Positions 24,777-32,236 of a stretch of DNA of 34,016 bases are shown one piece after another; within the stretch, counting starts at the first letter, position 1, and each line of letters starts with the position of its first letter. The position numbers and the translations under genes were made by a program. Below the pieces are notes generated by a model. That model did no database searches and was not told the DNA's origin. It was given only the letters and a program-made list of their open reading frames with translations. This stretch comes from Nitrospirota bacterium (GTDB lineage: Bacteria; Nitrospirota; UBA9217): positions 1 to 34,016 of the forward strand of contig JAOUEV010000039.1 in NCBI GenBank assembly GCA_029858565.1, read 5' to 3'.

Positions 24777-27700
24777 GTGCGTAATGACAACGAAATACCG
24801 ATAGACCTGTCCGATCTCGAATCGACGGGGATCGCGGACGCCAAACAGGCCAACGTGAACCTGGGGCAGATCCGGCAGCGGATCGGCGACGGATCGTTTG
24901 CAGAAATGCTGCAGCCGATCATCGCCGGTCTCCGTCACTCGGGCGATCCGGACATGGCGCTGAACCACCTGGAACGCTTCCTGGCCGAACTCGATCCTCC
25001 GTCGCTTCTTCTCGATGCTGTCACAAAGAGGCCGCCGTTCCTTACGATGCTGCTGACGCTATTCGGCGCAAGCAGGTTCCTTTCCTCCTATGCGATCTCT
25101 ATTGCCGATGCGACACTGGTCCGGCTGAGCGATCCCGCGTACCTCGCTGCTCCGGCTGAGCATGAGCTTCTTGAAAAGCGATTATCCGGCCTTCTTGCCG
25201 GTCTGTCGCGTGAAGGGGATATCCTTCAGGCGATGCGCAGGTTCCGCAAGGACGAGATGCTGCGGATCGGACTTCGCGATCTCCTGGGCATGGCGGACCT
25301 GTCCGAGACCGTGAGCGAACTGTCCGCTCTTGCCGAGGTAACACTCCAGGCCGCTTATGCCTGGGCGGACGAGAACCTGACAAAACGGTACGGCACGCCG
25401 GGAACAGAGGATGCCGACGGGCGCAGGAGCAGCGTGGGTTTCGCAATCATCGGCATGGGAAAGCTCGGCGGCGGGGAATTGAACTTCAGCTCCGACGTGG
25501 ACCTCATGTACGTGTACGGTGCTGAAGGCGAGACCGAAGGCGTAGTGAACGAGGACGGCGCAAGAACGAACCGCATCACGAACCACCAGTACTTTATCAA
25601 GCTCGGGGAGATGGTCAGTTCAGCCATCGGCAGGAACACTGAAGAGGGCTTCGTGTTCCGGGTCGACCTGCGCCTGCGGCCCGAAGGCCAGCGCGGGCCT
25701 CTTGCCCAGAGCCTGAGCGGATATGAGATCTACTACGAGTCCTGGGGCCAGACCTGGGAACGTTCGGCCTTGATCAAGGCCCGTCGCGTTGCGGGCGATG
25801 AGGTCGTTGGACAGGAGTTCGAGGGCCGCATCCTGCCCTTCATATACCGCAAGTACCTGGATTTCAGCTCCATTGCCGAGATCAGGGACATGAAGCAGAA
25901 GATCAACCGCGAGGTGCAGCTGAAAGGAAAGACCCACCGGGACGTGAAGCTCGGCTACGGCGGCATCCGGGAGATCGAGTTCCTTGTCCAGGCGCTGCAG
26001 CTGATCTACGGCGGCCGCGACAGGACCCTGCGGGAGCGGGGCACCATGAAGGCCCTGCATATCCTTTCGCAGAAAGGCCTCCTGACCTACGAGGAGACGC
26101 GGGACCTGCTCAAGGCCTATGTGTTCCTGCGCACGGTTGAGCACCGGCTCCAGATGCTGAACGATCTCCAGACCCAGACCCTGCCCACAGCGGATGCGGA
26201 ACTGCGCACCCTTGCCCGACGGACCGGGTATCTCCGGACGGGAAGTGAAACAACTGACCTGCTGCGGGATTACCATGAACACGCCAGGAAGGTCAGGAAC
26301 ATCTACGACCAGCTGCTGGACCAGCCCAACGCGCCCGGCGAGGCGCCGGAAAAGCAGGATTTCTCGATCCTCCTTGAGCCGGACACGACGGAGCAGGAGG
26401 CAATCGAGGTGCTGGGAAGATACGGATTCCGCGATACCCGCAAAGCGCACAGGAACATCACGCTTCTTCGGGAAGGCCAGGCATTCACCCACCAGACCCC
26501 GCGAAGCAGGCGGGCCTTTGTCGAGCTCTTTCCACAGCTCTTCAGGGAGGTTGTCGGTTCTCCTGATCCTGACATGGCCTTGAACCATCTGGAGGCCTAT
26601 CTTGGAGCCCAGGGGTCCTGGGATTCCTTCCAGTCGGTGATGCGCCAGGACCCGCGGACCCTGCCGGTGCTGGTTTCGGTCTTCGGCAGCAGCGAATACT
26701 TCTCCCGCATGCTGGTGCGCACGCCCGCGCTCGTGGAAGACCACGCGGACGCAACTGCCGCAGGCGGAAGCATCGGCGCCATGGCCTGCAGGCGGAACCT
26801 CCAGGAAGCCATTGATAAGGCCGTGACGATCACGGACAAGCTCGATGCCCTGCGCTATTTCAAGAAGCGCGAGGAGCTGCACATTGGCATGGCGGATCTA
26901 TCCGGATCGCTTCCGCCGAGACAGGTCTGGAAGGCCCTGTCGCGGCTCGCGGAAGCGTGCCTCTCGGCCGCGCTCAGGCTTGCGGTCGTGGAAACGCAGA
27001 AACGCTATGGCGGAAGCAGCGAGAACGGCGAGTTTCCCGGCCTGGCGGTCGCTGCAGCAGGAAAGCTCGGGGGCAGGGAGATCATCTACGGGTCAGACCT
27101 GGACATCCTCTTTGTGTACGACGAAACGCGGGCGCTGCCGCCTCCGCCCGGTCTGACCGTGTTCGAGCACATGAGCAGGGTCGCGGAAAAGGTCATCTCC
27201 TACCTCACGTCCATGACCCGGGAAGGCGCGGCCTATCGCGTGGACACGCGGCTCAGGCCCACAGGCCAGAAAGGACCGCTGGTCCAGAGCATCGAGGCAT
27301 TCCGGACCTACTTTACAGGCCAGGCAGAGACCTGGGAACGTCAGGCCCTCATATCCCTCAGGGCAACCGCAGGCGACACGGTTGTCGGCAGCAGACTCGA
27401 GGATATCCTGCGCGACCTCATCTACAGGAACAGCGAACCAGCAGCTCTGGCCGCTGATGTGCGGAACATGCGAAAACGCATGCAAACGGAGCTGGCAAAA
27501 GAGGACGCGAACCAGTATGACATCAAACAGGGTGTCGGCGGTCTGGTGGATATAGACTTTACCGCCCAGTACCTGCTGCTGCTCCACGGCAGGGAACACG
27601 CACGGCTCAAGGCGCCGGGAACGATAAACGCGTTGAAGGGTCTGCAGAAAGAACGCCTGCTGTCCACTGAGGATGCCCGGACCCTCATAAATGCCTATGT

Positions 27701-27911
27701 GTTCCTCAGGATGCTCGAAAGCCGCATGCGCATCGTCGCGAACCAGTCGACCAGTCTGCTCACCAGGGATCCAGGCAAGGCAGGCCCGCTTGCCCGGCGG
27801 CTCGGGTACAAGGACCGGGAAGGGGATTCGGCGGGGAAGCAGCTGCTTGAAGAGTATGCGAGCACAAGCAGGAAGGTACGTGAGATCTTCGAGCGGGTCG
27901 TGAAAAGCTAA
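24777..27911 (+). CDS. glnE: Glutamine synthetase adenylyltransferase/adenylyl-removing enzyme
   Basis: Bifunctional enzyme that adds AMP to, and removes it from, glutamine synthetase in response to PII and glutamine. 1044 aa, slightly longer than E. coli GlnE (946). Two nucleotidyltransferase domains are seen: the N-terminal one (adenylyl-removing) with GMGKLGGGELNFSSDVDL from about residue 226, and the C-terminal one (adenylylating) with AAGKLGGREIIYGSDLDI from about residue 759; both keep the catalytic Asp pairs. Each is followed by RVDLRLRPEGQ/RVDTRLRPTGQ and a helical domain ending in conserved DLQTQTLP and RIVANQSTS segments. The GTG start has no Shine-Dalgarno and sits where transcription should begin. 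No glnA or glnB is nearby. Confidence 0.96.
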   Translation: MRNDNEIPIDLSDLESTGIADAKQANVNLGQIRQRIGDGSFAEMLQPIIAGLRHSGDPDMALNHLERFLAELDPPSLLLDAVTKRPPFLTMLLTLFGASRFLSSYAISIADATLVRLSDPAYLAAPAEHELLEKRLSGLLAGLSREGDILQAMRRFRKDEMLRIGLRDLLGMADLSETVSELSALAEVTLQAAYAWADENLTKRYGTPGTEDADGRRSSVGFAIIGMGKLGGGELNFSSDVDLMYVYGAEGETEGVVNEDGARTNRITNHQYFIKLGEMVSSAIGRNTEEGFVFRVDLRLRPEGQRGPLAQSLSGYEIYYESWGQTWERSALIKARRVAGDEVVGQEFEGRILPFIYRKYLDFSSIAEIRDMKQKINREVQLKGKTHRDVKLGYGGIREIEFLVQALQLIYGGRDRTLRERGTMKALHILSQKGLLTYEETRDLLKAYVFLRTVEHRLQMLNDLQTQTLPTADAELRTLARRTGYLRTGSETTDLLRDYHEHARKVRNIYDQLLDQPNAPGEAPEKQDFSILLEPDTTEQEAIEVLGRYGFRDTRKAHRNITLLREGQAFTHQTPRSRRAFVELFPQLFREVVGSPDPDMALNHLEAYLGAQGSWDSFQSVMRQDPRTLPVLVSVFGSSEYFSRMLVRTPALVEDHADATAAGGSIGAMACRRNLQEAIDKAVTITDKLDALRYFKKREELHIGMADLSGSLPPRQVWKALSRLAEACLSAALRLAVVETQKRYGGSSENGEFPGLAVAAAGKLGGREIIYGSDLDILFVYDETRALPPPPGLTVFEHMSRVAEKVISYLTSMTREGAAYRVDTRLRPTGQKGPLVQSIEAFRTYFTGQAETWERQALISLRATAGDTVVGSRLEDILRDLIYRNSEPAALAADVRNMRKRMQTELAKEDANQYDIKQGVGGLVDIDFTAQYLLLLHGREHARLKAPGTINALKGLQKERLLSTEDARTLINAYVFLRMLESRMRIVANQSTSLLTRDPGKAGPLARRLGYKDREGDSAGKQLLEEYASTSRKVREIFERVVKS

Positions 27912-28024
27912 TAGGTGCAGTAAAACCTGCCGGTTATCGCAGAATTAAATACAGCATCTCAGCATTCTCGTATTTACCCTCACTTGTTCACCTGTCAAAA
28001 AATAGACACAAAAAATAGATAGCC

Positions 28025-28053
28025 TTGACTCTCCATTGGAAACTCTATATACT
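28025..28053 (+). promoter_or_regulatory. Strong promoter upstream of the methyltransferase cassette
   Basis: TTGACT (28025-28030), a 17-bp spacer and TATACT (28048-28053), each 5 of 6. It lies ~100 bp upstream of the proposed cassette edge and 130 bp before the gene. The rest of the 272-bp stretch 27912-28183 is AT-rich and shows no other gene, terminator or clear attI site. Confidence 0.55.
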
Positions 28054-28151
28054 CGTCCCACAAAGTGCACCCTTCCTGGCATCATAATTGCTAAATTCGA
28101 TAAGAACGAAAATCCGTGCTTTCCTATACGGTTTATGAATAGATATACACA

Positions 28152-29203
28152 TTAGGCGTACAAAGACACACATAGGAGAACTAATGATAAATTTGATAAT
28201 AAAGGCACTTCCCCTAGCGGACATAATGTTGATGCCGCTCGTTTACCCAGCCGCATGGCTACTGAAAAATATTCGCAAAGCCGGAGTACACAGGTTACCG
28301 CTCTGCAAGAGTGCATTGATGAAGGTAGGCGTATTCCCAATTCGCAATCACTACTACGAGCCACAATTTGACAACCGGAATCCGAGGCCAGATTTTTCTC
28401 AAGACAGAAATTTGCAAGGAATAGACTGGAACATTCCAGAACAGTTGAAACTGCTTGGTTCATTTACATTTTCCCATGAACTTTTGGGCCTTACAAAAGC
28501 AAAACAGGACTCACTGGAGTTTTATTTAAACAACGGCGCGTTTGAGTCAGGAGATGCTGAGTATTGGTATCAAATAATTCGCGCCATTAAACCAAAGAGA
28601 ATAGTTGAGATTGGTAGTGGAAACTCCACTTTAATGGCAGTTAAGGCCATCAACAAGAACCGCAAGGAAGATCCAAGTTACAAATGCGAGCATGTTTGTA
28701 TTGAACCTTATGAAATGCCTTGGCTTGAGAAAGCTGGAGTATCTGTAATCAGAAAAAAAGTTGAGGAAGTTGATTTATCATTCTTTTCTCAACTACAAGA
28801 AAACGACATCTTGTTTATTGACTCGTCACACATTATACGCCCACAGGGTGATGTTCTTTTTGAACATCTCGAACTGCTTCCGTCTCTCAATAAAGGTGTA
28901 ATCGTTCATGTTCATGATATCTTTTCTCCTAAGAATTATCGAAAGGAATGGTTGACTGACGAGGTTAGGTTTTGGAACGAACAATATTTGCTTGAGGCGT
29001 TTCTTTCGCACAATAGCAGCTGGAGAATTATCGGCGCTTTAAATTTTCTGCATCATAATCACTACGAAGAATTTAAAATGGCAGCGCCGTTCTTATCACC
29101 TGAACGAGAACCTGGGTCATTCTATATTCAAAAAATCGCCTAACAAGGCGCTGCACCGGACGGCAATTGCACTCCGCTCCATTGCCGCCGGTGAGCTTGG
29201 TCG
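28152..29203 (+). mobile_element. Integron-type gene cassette carrying a methyltransferase
   Basis: The proposed cassette runs from TTAGGC (28152-28157) to the G of the attC core at 29203, 1052 bp. If it were excised and closed to a circle, this G would join TTAGGC and give GTTAGGC, the exact complement of the GCCTAAC at 29138-29144; that is the rule for integron cassettes. The cassette holds one gene that fills it and is more AT-rich than the flanks. The base before the left edge is A, not the usual G, and no integrase is in the window, so it may be a cassette that was inserted at a secondary site or left behind. Confidence 0.6.
28184..29143 (+). CDS. Class I SAM-dependent methyltransferase-like protein
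   Basis: 319 aa. The start at 28184 has AGGAG five bases upstream. A hydrophobic N-terminal stretch (about 1-30) is followed by a variable region and then a Rossmann-type domain: IVEIGSGNST at about 140-149 is motif I for SAM, EHVCIEPYEMPWL the motif II acidic strand, and DILFIDSSHIIRPQGDV and VHVHDIFSPK later strands with conserved His/Asp as in Methyltransf_24-like proteins. The substrate is unknown; relatives are common beside polysaccharide or glycan genes, but none is here. Base composition is clearly lower in GC than glnE or rnr. The stop codon lies inside the attC-like core, usual for cassette genes. Confidence 0.8.
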   Translation: MINLIIKALPLADIMLMPLVYPAAWLLKNIRKAGVHRLPLCKSALMKVGVFPIRNHYYEPQFDNRNPRPDFSQDRNLQGIDWNIPEQLKLLGSFTFSHELLGLTKAKQDSLEFYLNNGAFESGDAEYWYQIIRAIKPKRIVEIGSGNSTLMAVKAINKNRKEDPSYKCEHVCIEPYEMPWLEKAGVSVIRKKVEEVDLSFFSQLQENDILFIDSSHIIRPQGDVLFEHLELLPSLNKGVIVHVHDIFSPKNYRKEWLTDEVRFWNEQYLLEAFLSHNSSWRIIGALNFLHHNHYEEFKMAAPFLSPEREPGSFYIQKIA

Positions 29204-29209
29204 TTGCAT
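29138..29209 (+). repeat. attC-like recombination site (59-base element)
   Basis: GCCTAAC (29138-29144) fits the RYYYAAC core. The arms GCTGCACCGG-A-CGGCAAT and ATTGCCGCCGGTGAGC pair along their whole length around a 13-base loop, except for two unpaired bases in the left arm (the G after GCT and the A after CCGG), as expected for the extrahelical bases of attC. The right core GTTGCAT (29203-29209) fits GTTRRRY at six of seven bases. Confidence 0.75.
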
Positions 29210-29221
29210 GGGAGTCTAGTC

Positions 29222-29395
29222 ATGCTTAATAGAATTTATTTAATAGTTTTTCTGCTCGCCGTATCCATAGCAATGCACTTTTTCCCCACCATAAAAGAAT
29301 CCAACGCCCAGGATTCTTCTCTTTCAACCTTTGAACCAGGTAATGCTTCTAATTTCGTTCAGCCATCCTTGAAAAATAAAAAGCAAATTCATTAG
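29222..29395 (+). CDS. Small secreted peptide, probably cut short by an IS end
   Basis: 57 aa from the ATG at 29222: MLNRIYLIVFLLAVSIAMHFF is a signal peptide or membrane anchor, followed by a polar tail. The stop codon (29393-29395) lies just where the terminal sequence of the IS remnant begins, so the original protein was probably longer. It follows the attC-like site by 13 bp and may be the first part of a second cassette gene. I do not recognise the family. Confidence 0.4.
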   Translation: MLNRIYLIVFLLAVSIAMHFFPTIKESNAQDSSLSTFEPGNASNFVQPSLKNKKQIH

Positions 29396-29616
29396 TGTCC
29401 GGTAAAAACTAAAAAGGCATGGCCTGATTCCTTGTCTTGTTAGATAATAGAGTTATCCCTAACACTATTACTACAAGGAGGAACAAGCCATGCGCTAGTT
29501 GGAGACGATCTTCGGTGAGCTGCTGAAACTCATACCGAGATATAAGTTCGACAAAGCTGTACAGCAGTACCAGGGAGACAGATACGCCAAGTCCTACACG
29601 ATGTGGCATCTTCTTG
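29394..29616 (+). mobile_element. Left-end remnant of an IS4-type insertion sequence
   Basis: The region begins AGTGTCCGGTAAAAACTAAA, like the ends of IS4-family elements, runs through a leader with AAGGAGG, and enters a transposase start at 29490. It ends near 29616, where the sequence changes to BrnT. The rest of the element and its right end are missing. Confidence 0.6.
29490..29615 (+). pseudogene. IS4-family (DUF4372) transposase, N-terminal fragment
   Basis: ATG at 29490 behind AAGGAGG, then a TAG at codon 3 (MR-stop-LETIFGELLK), where relatives have Gln (CAG to TAG is one change). The remaining codons, ETIFGELLKLIPRYKFDK, then KSYTMWHLL, match the N-terminal DUF4372 part of IS4-type transposases. 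The frame then runs into the BrnT remnant without a break. Only about 40 of some 380-400 codons remain. Confidence 0.7.
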
Positions 29617-29741
29617 GATTAAGCGCCAAAATCCGTTTATTGGCAATATGTCACTGCTACAGAAAGAGCGACGAGGTTGTCAGGATCATAACCGCGCGAA
29701 AAGCAACCCGCAACGAGCAGAAACGTTATTGGGAAAGGTGA
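29613..29741 (+). pseudogene. brnT: BrnT ribonuclease toxin, C-terminal half only
   Basis: The 42 residues LGLSAKIRLLAICHCYRKSDEVVRIITARKATRNEQKRYWER match the second half of the RelE-fold toxin BrnT, including the RIIxARKATxxE block found in nearly all members. The first ~45-50 residues are replaced by the transposase fragment, fused in frame. The N-terminal core strands and helix are gone, so the toxin should be inactive, and the native promoter is lost too. The stop lies 6 bp before brnA. Confidence 0.8.
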
Positions 29742-29747
29742 GGGAAG

Positions 29748-29999
29748 ATGAGAAAAGAATACGACTTTTCAAAAGCAGTGAAAAATCCCTACGCGAGCAG
29801 ACTCAAACGTCAAGTAACGCTCAGGATGGATGAGGGTACGATCAGTTATTTTAAGAAACTGGCCGAGGAAATCGGTGTGCCCTATCAGACCCTCATCAAT
29901 CTCTATCTGAGGGATTGCGCCGCGTCTCATAAGAAACTGGCGCTTCACTGGAAAACTGCTTTGCTCATGCCAGGGTGGGTCCTTCCTGGCACGCAATGA
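29748..29999 (+). CDS. brnA: BrnA antitoxin
   Basis: 83 aa. MRKEYDFSKAVKNPYASRLKRQVTLR is the toxin-binding N-terminus of BrnA, and DEGTISYFKKLAEEIGVPYQTLINLYLRDCAA the ribbon-helix-helix DNA-binding domain. GAGGGAAG precedes the ATG. The last ~13 residues (TALLMPGWVLPGTQ) do not look conserved. In intact loci BrnA neutralises BrnT and represses the brnTA promoter; here the toxin gene and the operator in front of it are destroyed, so this is an orphan antitoxin, which might still protect against BrnT from elsewhere. Confidence 0.86.
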   Translation: MRKEYDFSKAVKNPYASRLKRQVTLRMDEGTISYFKKLAEEIGVPYQTLINLYLRDCAASHKKLALHWKTALLMPGWVLPGTQ

Positions 30000-30049
30000 C
30001 CAAACAAATGAACGGGAAGAATGACGACAGCGGCGCGAACATGGCCGGG

Positions 30050-30114
30050 CCGGGAAATTGGCTTGACACACCGGGAAATTGGTTCTTGACTCGACCATAT
30101 CTTTGCGTTATTCT
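30050..30114 (+). promoter_or_regulatory. Promoter with two operator-like direct repeats
   Basis: TTGACT (30086-30091), 17 bp, TATTCT (30109-30114) forms the promoter. CCGGGAAATTGG occurs twice just upstream (30050-30061 and 30071-30082), 21 bp apart, or two helical turns, each followed closely by TTGAC. This fits an activator or repressor that binds in tandem. Confidence 0.5.
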
Positions 30115-30140
30115 CCTCCATTCATCAAAGAGGAGTCCTT

Positions 30141-30950
30141 GTGAAGAAAGTTTTTCTGGCCCTGCTGACCTCAGTCCTGCTGCTCAGTGCATGCGGAGGG
30201 AACGATCATAGCGGCATCCGTGCGACCGGCGTCCTTACCGTGAACGGTTCCGGATGGAACGGTTCCGTGCTCGTGGGGGCGCAGCGCATCTACGCCTTCT
30301 CCAACATCGTCGCGAACAACCGCTACACGGTCCGGACCATGATCTCGCCCGGAGGCACGCTGGAGGGTAAGATCTACGCAAGCGAGGCCGACTACAAGAA
30401 CAACGCCGCTCCCATCGCGTCGCTTCTTGCCGACACGGTCTCGACCCATGTTTATGAGGTCTTTTTCCAGGCGCCTTCCACGGGTACGTACTATATCGCC
30501 ATGAGCGGCACGCCGAACAGCACCAACGACTCGCAGTTCTTCTACGACCTTCGCATAATGTCGGCGGACGCCCTTACGAGCTTTGCCACGACAACGGTCC
30601 CGGCGAGCAACACCGAGTTCATTCAGGCGGGTTATGTAAAGATCTACAGCGGCGTCACTGTTACCCCCGCGGGGACCTATACGGTCTCGGTCACGTCCAA
30701 GTCCACGACCACGATAGGGAATCCCCAGATTTTCATCTATAACGACGAAAAGCTGACCATCCCGTCGCTGCTCTATTCCGCCATCAGCTCGACCATGGAT
30801 TACACGGTGAACACGATCGTGAGCGGCGTTTCCACCAGCGTCTCGTCCCAGACCAACTCGATCCCCAATGTACCCTTTACCTCGGCAGGTCCTTTTATCC
30901 TGCTGAAGGGCAACAGCGCGATCGACTACACCATCACGGTCGGACCGTAA
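30141..30950 (+). CDS. Lipoprotein with beta-sandwich-like domains
   Basis: 269 aa from a GTG start with AGAGGAG upstream. The signal peptide MKKVFLALLTSVLLLSAC ends in the lipobox LLSA-C, so Cys18 should be acylated. The mature part is rich in Thr, Ser and Val in alternating patterns, with AQRIYAFSNIVANNRYTV and APSTGTYYIAMSGT that recall pre-peptidase C-terminal (PPC)-like β-sandwiches, possibly two in a row. No catalytic motif is seen. It has its own promoter with tandem repeats upstream and a palindromic repeat element downstream. Function unknown. Confidence 0.75.
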   Translation: MKKVFLALLTSVLLLSACGGNDHSGIRATGVLTVNGSGWNGSVLVGAQRIYAFSNIVANNRYTVRTMISPGGTLEGKIYASEADYKNNAAPIASLLADTVSTHVYEVFFQAPSTGTYYIAMSGTPNSTNDSQFFYDLRIMSADALTSFATTTVPASNTEFIQAGYVKIYSGVTVTPAGTYTVSVTSKSTTTIGNPQIFIYNDEKLTIPSLLYSAISSTMDYTVNTIVSGVSTSVSSQTNSIPNVPFTSAGPFILLKGNSAIDYTITVGP

Positions 30951-30960
30951 TAATCCCCAT

Positions 30961-31053
30961 TTGTCATTGCGAGGAGCGTTTTCGCGACGCGGCAATCCCG
31001 TCTTTTTGATCAAGACGAACTACGAGATTGCTTCGCTTCGCTCGCAATGACAG
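30961..31053. repeat. Palindromic repeat of the TGTCATTGCGAG type
   Basis: TGTCATTGCGAG (30962-30973) and CTCGCAATGACA (31041-31052) are perfect inverted repeats. Between them GCAATC/GATTGC and CGTCTT/AAGACG also pair, so the ~92-bp unit can fold into one long stem on either strand. Similar sequences occur as dispersed intergenic repeats in several bacterial genomes. Only one copy is seen here. Confidence 0.75.
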
Positions 31054-31098
31054 AATTGAACTTGTTTAGCTGTCTCGAGATGTTTTCTCAGGCTTCCT

Positions 31099-32013
31099 AT
31101 GACCCTGTCAGAACTGAGACCCTTCCTCGCGCTCCGCTATCTGCCGACCTGGATCGGCATAGCGGTCATGCGGGCCATTTCTCTGCTGCCCATGCCTGCC
31201 ATCTGGCTTCTCGGCTCAGGACTCGGCTCTCTGGTCGGGATGTTCCCGTCGAAGCTCAAGAAGATCGCAGCGATCAACATCAGAATATGTTTTCCCGAAC
31301 GGACCGATGCCGAGCGCGCAAGCCTGCTGAGACGGCATTTCCGGGTGCTCGGCGTTTCCATCCTGTCCTACGGTCTTGGATGGTGGTCGTCCGCTGAACG
31401 GCTGAGAAAACTGGTCCATTTTCGCGATCGCCATCATTACGATCAGGCTGTTGCCTCGGGCAGGAACATCATCCTCTTTTCTCCCCACTTCCTGGCGCTC
31501 GATATCAGCGGGATAACCCTGAGCAGCGAGCGGCCCATGGTCTCCATGTACCGCGCGCCCAGGAACGGCCTGCTTGACGCCATGCTCCGGAAACGGGGGC
31601 GGTTCGGCGCCCTGGTGTTCGAGCGCAAGGACAACCTCAAGGCCCTGATCCGGCTCATACGGGAAGGGAAGCCGTTCTACTATCTGCCTGATCAGGACCC
31701 GGGCGGAGCTGACGCGGTATTTGTTCCGTTCTTCGGCATGCCCGCGGCAACGGTCACGGCCTTCAGCCGCATCGCGGTCATGACGAACGCCCTGGTCATC
31801 CCGTGCTATAACCGCATCCTGCCCTGGGGCAGGGGGTTCGAGGTACGTTTCGAGGCCCCGCTGGCCGGGTATCCCAGTGATGATCCTGTGCAGGACGCCC
31901 GCAGAATGAACGAATCCATTGAAAAGGTGATCCGCCAGTACCCGGACCAGTATCTCTGGTCCTACAGAAGGTTCAAGACACGTCCTGCTGGTGAATCCTC
32001 TTTGTATAGGTGA
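31099..32013 (+). CDS. lpxL: Lipid A-type lysophospholipid acyltransferase (LpxL/HtrB family)
   Basis: 304 aa inner-membrane acyltransferase that adds a secondary acyl chain to Kdo-lipid A or a related precursor. An N-terminal hydrophobic region (about 12-48) would anchor it. The catalytic H-x4-D is seen in SPHFLALDIS (His130, Asp135), followed by the family blocks MYRAPRN and the YYLPDQDPGG substrate site with FVPFFGMPAATVTA, and WSYRRFKTRP near the C-terminus. The ribosome site is weak. The gene stands alone between a repeat element and the TauE gene. Presence of the family implies a Gram-negative outer membrane. LpxL against LpxM or another acyltransferase cannot be decided. Confidence 0.9.
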   Translation: MTLSELRPFLALRYLPTWIGIAVMRAISLLPMPAIWLLGSGLGSLVGMFPSKLKKIAAINIRICFPERTDAERASLLRRHFRVLGVSILSYGLGWWSSAERLRKLVHFRDRHHYDQAVASGRNIILFSPHFLALDISGITLSSERPMVSMYRAPRNGLLDAMLRKRGRFGALVFERKDNLKALIRLIREGKPFYYLPDQDPGGADAVFVPFFGMPAATVTAFSRIAVMTNALVIPCYNRILPWGRGFEVRFEAPLAGYPSDDPVQDARRMNESIEKVIRQYPDQYLWSYRRFKTRPAGESSLYR

Positions 32014-32102
32014 CCTTCGGCTGAAACGCGACTGCCGCGGTCCGTCATAAGCTATTTTTATAGTTTCTTTGTATGTTTTAATGCTCCATCCTGTCATTTT
32101 TC

Positions 32103-32135
32103 TTGACGAAACTCCGTCATTATAATAACATGACG
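32103..32135 (+). promoter_or_regulatory. Promoter/operator region of the TauE-type exporter
   Basis: TTGACG (32103-32108) lies 17 bp before TAACAT (32126-32131). The inverted repeat CGTCAT (32115-32120)/ATGACG (32130-32135) encloses TATAATAAC and so covers the -10 region. A further TGACG half-site (32104-32108) and CGTCAT at 32044-32049 lie upstream. The rest of 32014-32236 shows no gene. Confidence 0.4.
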
Positions 32136-32236
32136 AGCTGCTTGCAAAATGAAACACCATGATTGCATTCAGCACCACTGTTGGACCTAATCGCTCAATT
32201 TCCATATATTTCTTGCAAGGAGGACAGGGACAGGAA

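Noticed and set aside
25620-26882. 420-codon - strand frame opposite glnE
   Set aside because: Mirror of glnE codon bias; no domain seen.
29490-29498. Stop codon at codon 3 of the transposase read as recoding
   Set aside because: It is TAG, not TGA, so selenocysteine insertion does not apply, and the gene is a fragment; simple decay is sufficient.
32103-32126. TTGACG with TATAAT at 32121 as the exporter promoter
   Set aside because: The spacer would be only 12 bp; the pair with TAACAT at 17 bp is more plausible.
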